Origin: CAVVVS01 sp963751355
GTDB lineage: Bacteria > Bacteroidota > Ignavibacteria > Ignavibacteriales > Ignavibacteriaceae
Length of the DNA stretch: 64,000 nt
Reading direction: 5' to 3'
Assembly (NCBI GenBank): GCA_963751355.1
Contig: CAVVVS010000037.1
Coordinates: forward strand, 13,057-77,056
This document shows positions 63,302-64,000 of this stretch, piece by piece. Within the stretch, counting starts at the first letter, position 1, and each line of letters starts with the position of its first letter. Under the pieces are notes generated by a model. It did no database searches and had not been told where the DNA came from. It saw only the letters and a program-made list of their open reading frames with translations. Both the position numbers and the translations under genes were made by a program.

Positions 63302-63988
63302 TTACTTATGCAGCACGGCTATCTTTCCGGTAGTAATATTATTCCCTTCGGAATCATATGCAACAATTATATAAACTCCTGAATTAACTAGACTGCCTTT
63401 GTTATCCGTACCGTCCCAATATGCAACCCGTCCTCCCGGTGACGAAAATTCTTTGACCAGCTTTCCTGAAATAGTTAATATTTTAATTTCAGAATCCTTG
63501 ACTAAACCATCGATGGTTAACTTATTATTATCGTTTTGTAATATAAACGGGCTCGGATATACGAATAACTTTGTAAAACCATCAACGGGTTTAATAGCGG
63601 CTGTATTAAATGAAGTTAACCCCGCATCGGTTCCGACAAATACTTTCCCGGTGTTATCATCAATTGCAATACTACGGATCTGATTTGAAAGTAATGCACT
63701 GTTTGTAGTGTTAAAAGCAGCTAATAAACTGGAGCCGTCGGAATTCACAAGCAATAAGCCTTGATTTGTACCGACCCATTTTCTGTTGAGCGGATCAACA
63801 GCCAAACAGTTGATGGTTTGCTGTCTCAAAGAAAAAACGGATGTAATGCTGAGCTGAGGTGTTTCGTTCTGAGTAATTGTATAAGTACTACTGATTATGT
63901 TAACGCCTAAATTTGTTCCTACCCAGACATCTCCTCTTCTGTCAACGGCGATTGCGGTAATGGTATTACTATTTAAACCACTTCCGGT
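63302..63988 (-). CDS. C-terminal part of a two-component-type beta-propeller protein with T9SS tail
   Basis: An open frame of about 229 codons ends at 63302. It contains propeller blades of the ligand-sensing Reg_prop type: ITAIAVDRRGDVWVGTNLGV, INCLAVDPLNRKWVGTNQGL and IRSIAIDDNTGKVFVGTDAG. From about 63585 down the T9SS-like C-terminal domain follows (LFVYPSPFILQNDNNKLTID, LVNSGVYIIVAYDSEG, ending IAVLHK). No start codon other than TTG is visible. An in-frame TAA at 63991-63989, only ten bases from the window edge, closes the frame; the true gene should continue to the right, so a frameshift or truncation is suspected. It is annotated as partial. Confidence 0.7.
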   Translation of the reverse strand, partial: TGSGLNSNTITAIAVDRRGDVWVGTNLGVNIISSTYTITQNETPQLSITSVFSLRQQTINCLAVDPLNRKWVGTNQGLLLVNSDGSSLLAAFNTTNSALLSNQIRSIAIDDNTGKVFVGTDAGLTSFNTAAIKPVDGFTKLFVYPSPFILQNDNNKLTIDGLVKDSEIKILTISGKLVKEFSSPGGRVAYWDGTDNKGSLVNSGVYIIVAYDSEGNNITTGKIAVLHK

Positions 63989-64000
63989 TTAGCATTTGTA

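Noticed and set aside
1..64000. CRISPR arrays, rRNA and tRNA genes, prophage genes, complete insertion sequences
   Set aside because: No regularly spaced repeats, no rRNA or tRNA signatures and no transposase or phage structural frames were seen by eye; a covariance-model search was not possible.

Overview
The window looks like a chromosome segment from a member of the Bacteroidota/Ignavibacteriota (FCB) group, most like the Ignavibacteria. The reasons are AT-rich DNA, secreted proteins ending in type IX secretion (T9SS) sorting domains with the NYPNPFN motif (7490-9481, 18520-18921, and 63302-63988 without that exact motif), a TonB-dependent receptor with a carboxypeptidase-like plug extension, and a menaquinone-type UbiE. 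Two promoters nevertheless read as textbook TTGACA-17-TATAAT-like boxes (1079-1107 and 42820-42848). The taxon is an inference from gene content; no rRNA or tRNA gene was found.

Layout. 1-4.1 kb: sugar locus with an AraB-type kinase (cut by the window edge), a divergent LacI regulator and L-fucose isomerase, with a promoter and operator between them. 4.6-15.2 kb: mostly core genes (lepA, lepB, a secreted subtilase, an O-methyltransferase, a MarR regulator, a YigZ protein, uvrA), interrupted by a 261-bp MITE-like element at 9525-9785. 15.7-34.4 kb: a helicase, an aldo/keto reductase, a metallo-beta-lactamase-fold hydrolase, an oxidoreductase, arylamine N-acetyltransferase, a TonB receptor, a DUF1028 protein, oligopeptidase B, a polyferredoxin/DUF362 pair, a chagasin-domain secreted protein and NudC.

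34.6-50.7 kb is accessory. It opens with two single-gene modules that look like integron-type cassettes: an unknown protein with a PD-(D/E)XK nuclease signature and a small cytidine-deaminase-like protein. Each is followed by a long, partly palindromic spacer, and the two spacers are related. Then come a membrane-anchored protein, a class A (A2-like) beta-lactamase, two intact and one decayed MDR-family oxidoreductase, a wrecked ankyrin/serine-hydrolase remnant, a Qnr-like pentapeptide-repeat protein, a seven-gene TetR-regulated YbhGFSR-type efflux operon and a GNAT acetyltransferase. Together these resemble a drug and xenobiotic tolerance region.

51.1-64 kb: a large PD40/Omp85-like outer-membrane protein, small stress and housekeeping genes (DUF4404, AhpD-like, SemiSWEET, RdgB), ubiE, a PAP2 phosphatase, ksgA, a ROK kinase, an ABC-F ATPase and the end of a propeller protein with a T9SS tail.

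The most unusual feature is the cassette pair at 34656-36719, with its nuclease-like gene. No integrase is visible, so it would be a lone attC-type cluster or a related, less well described cassette system.
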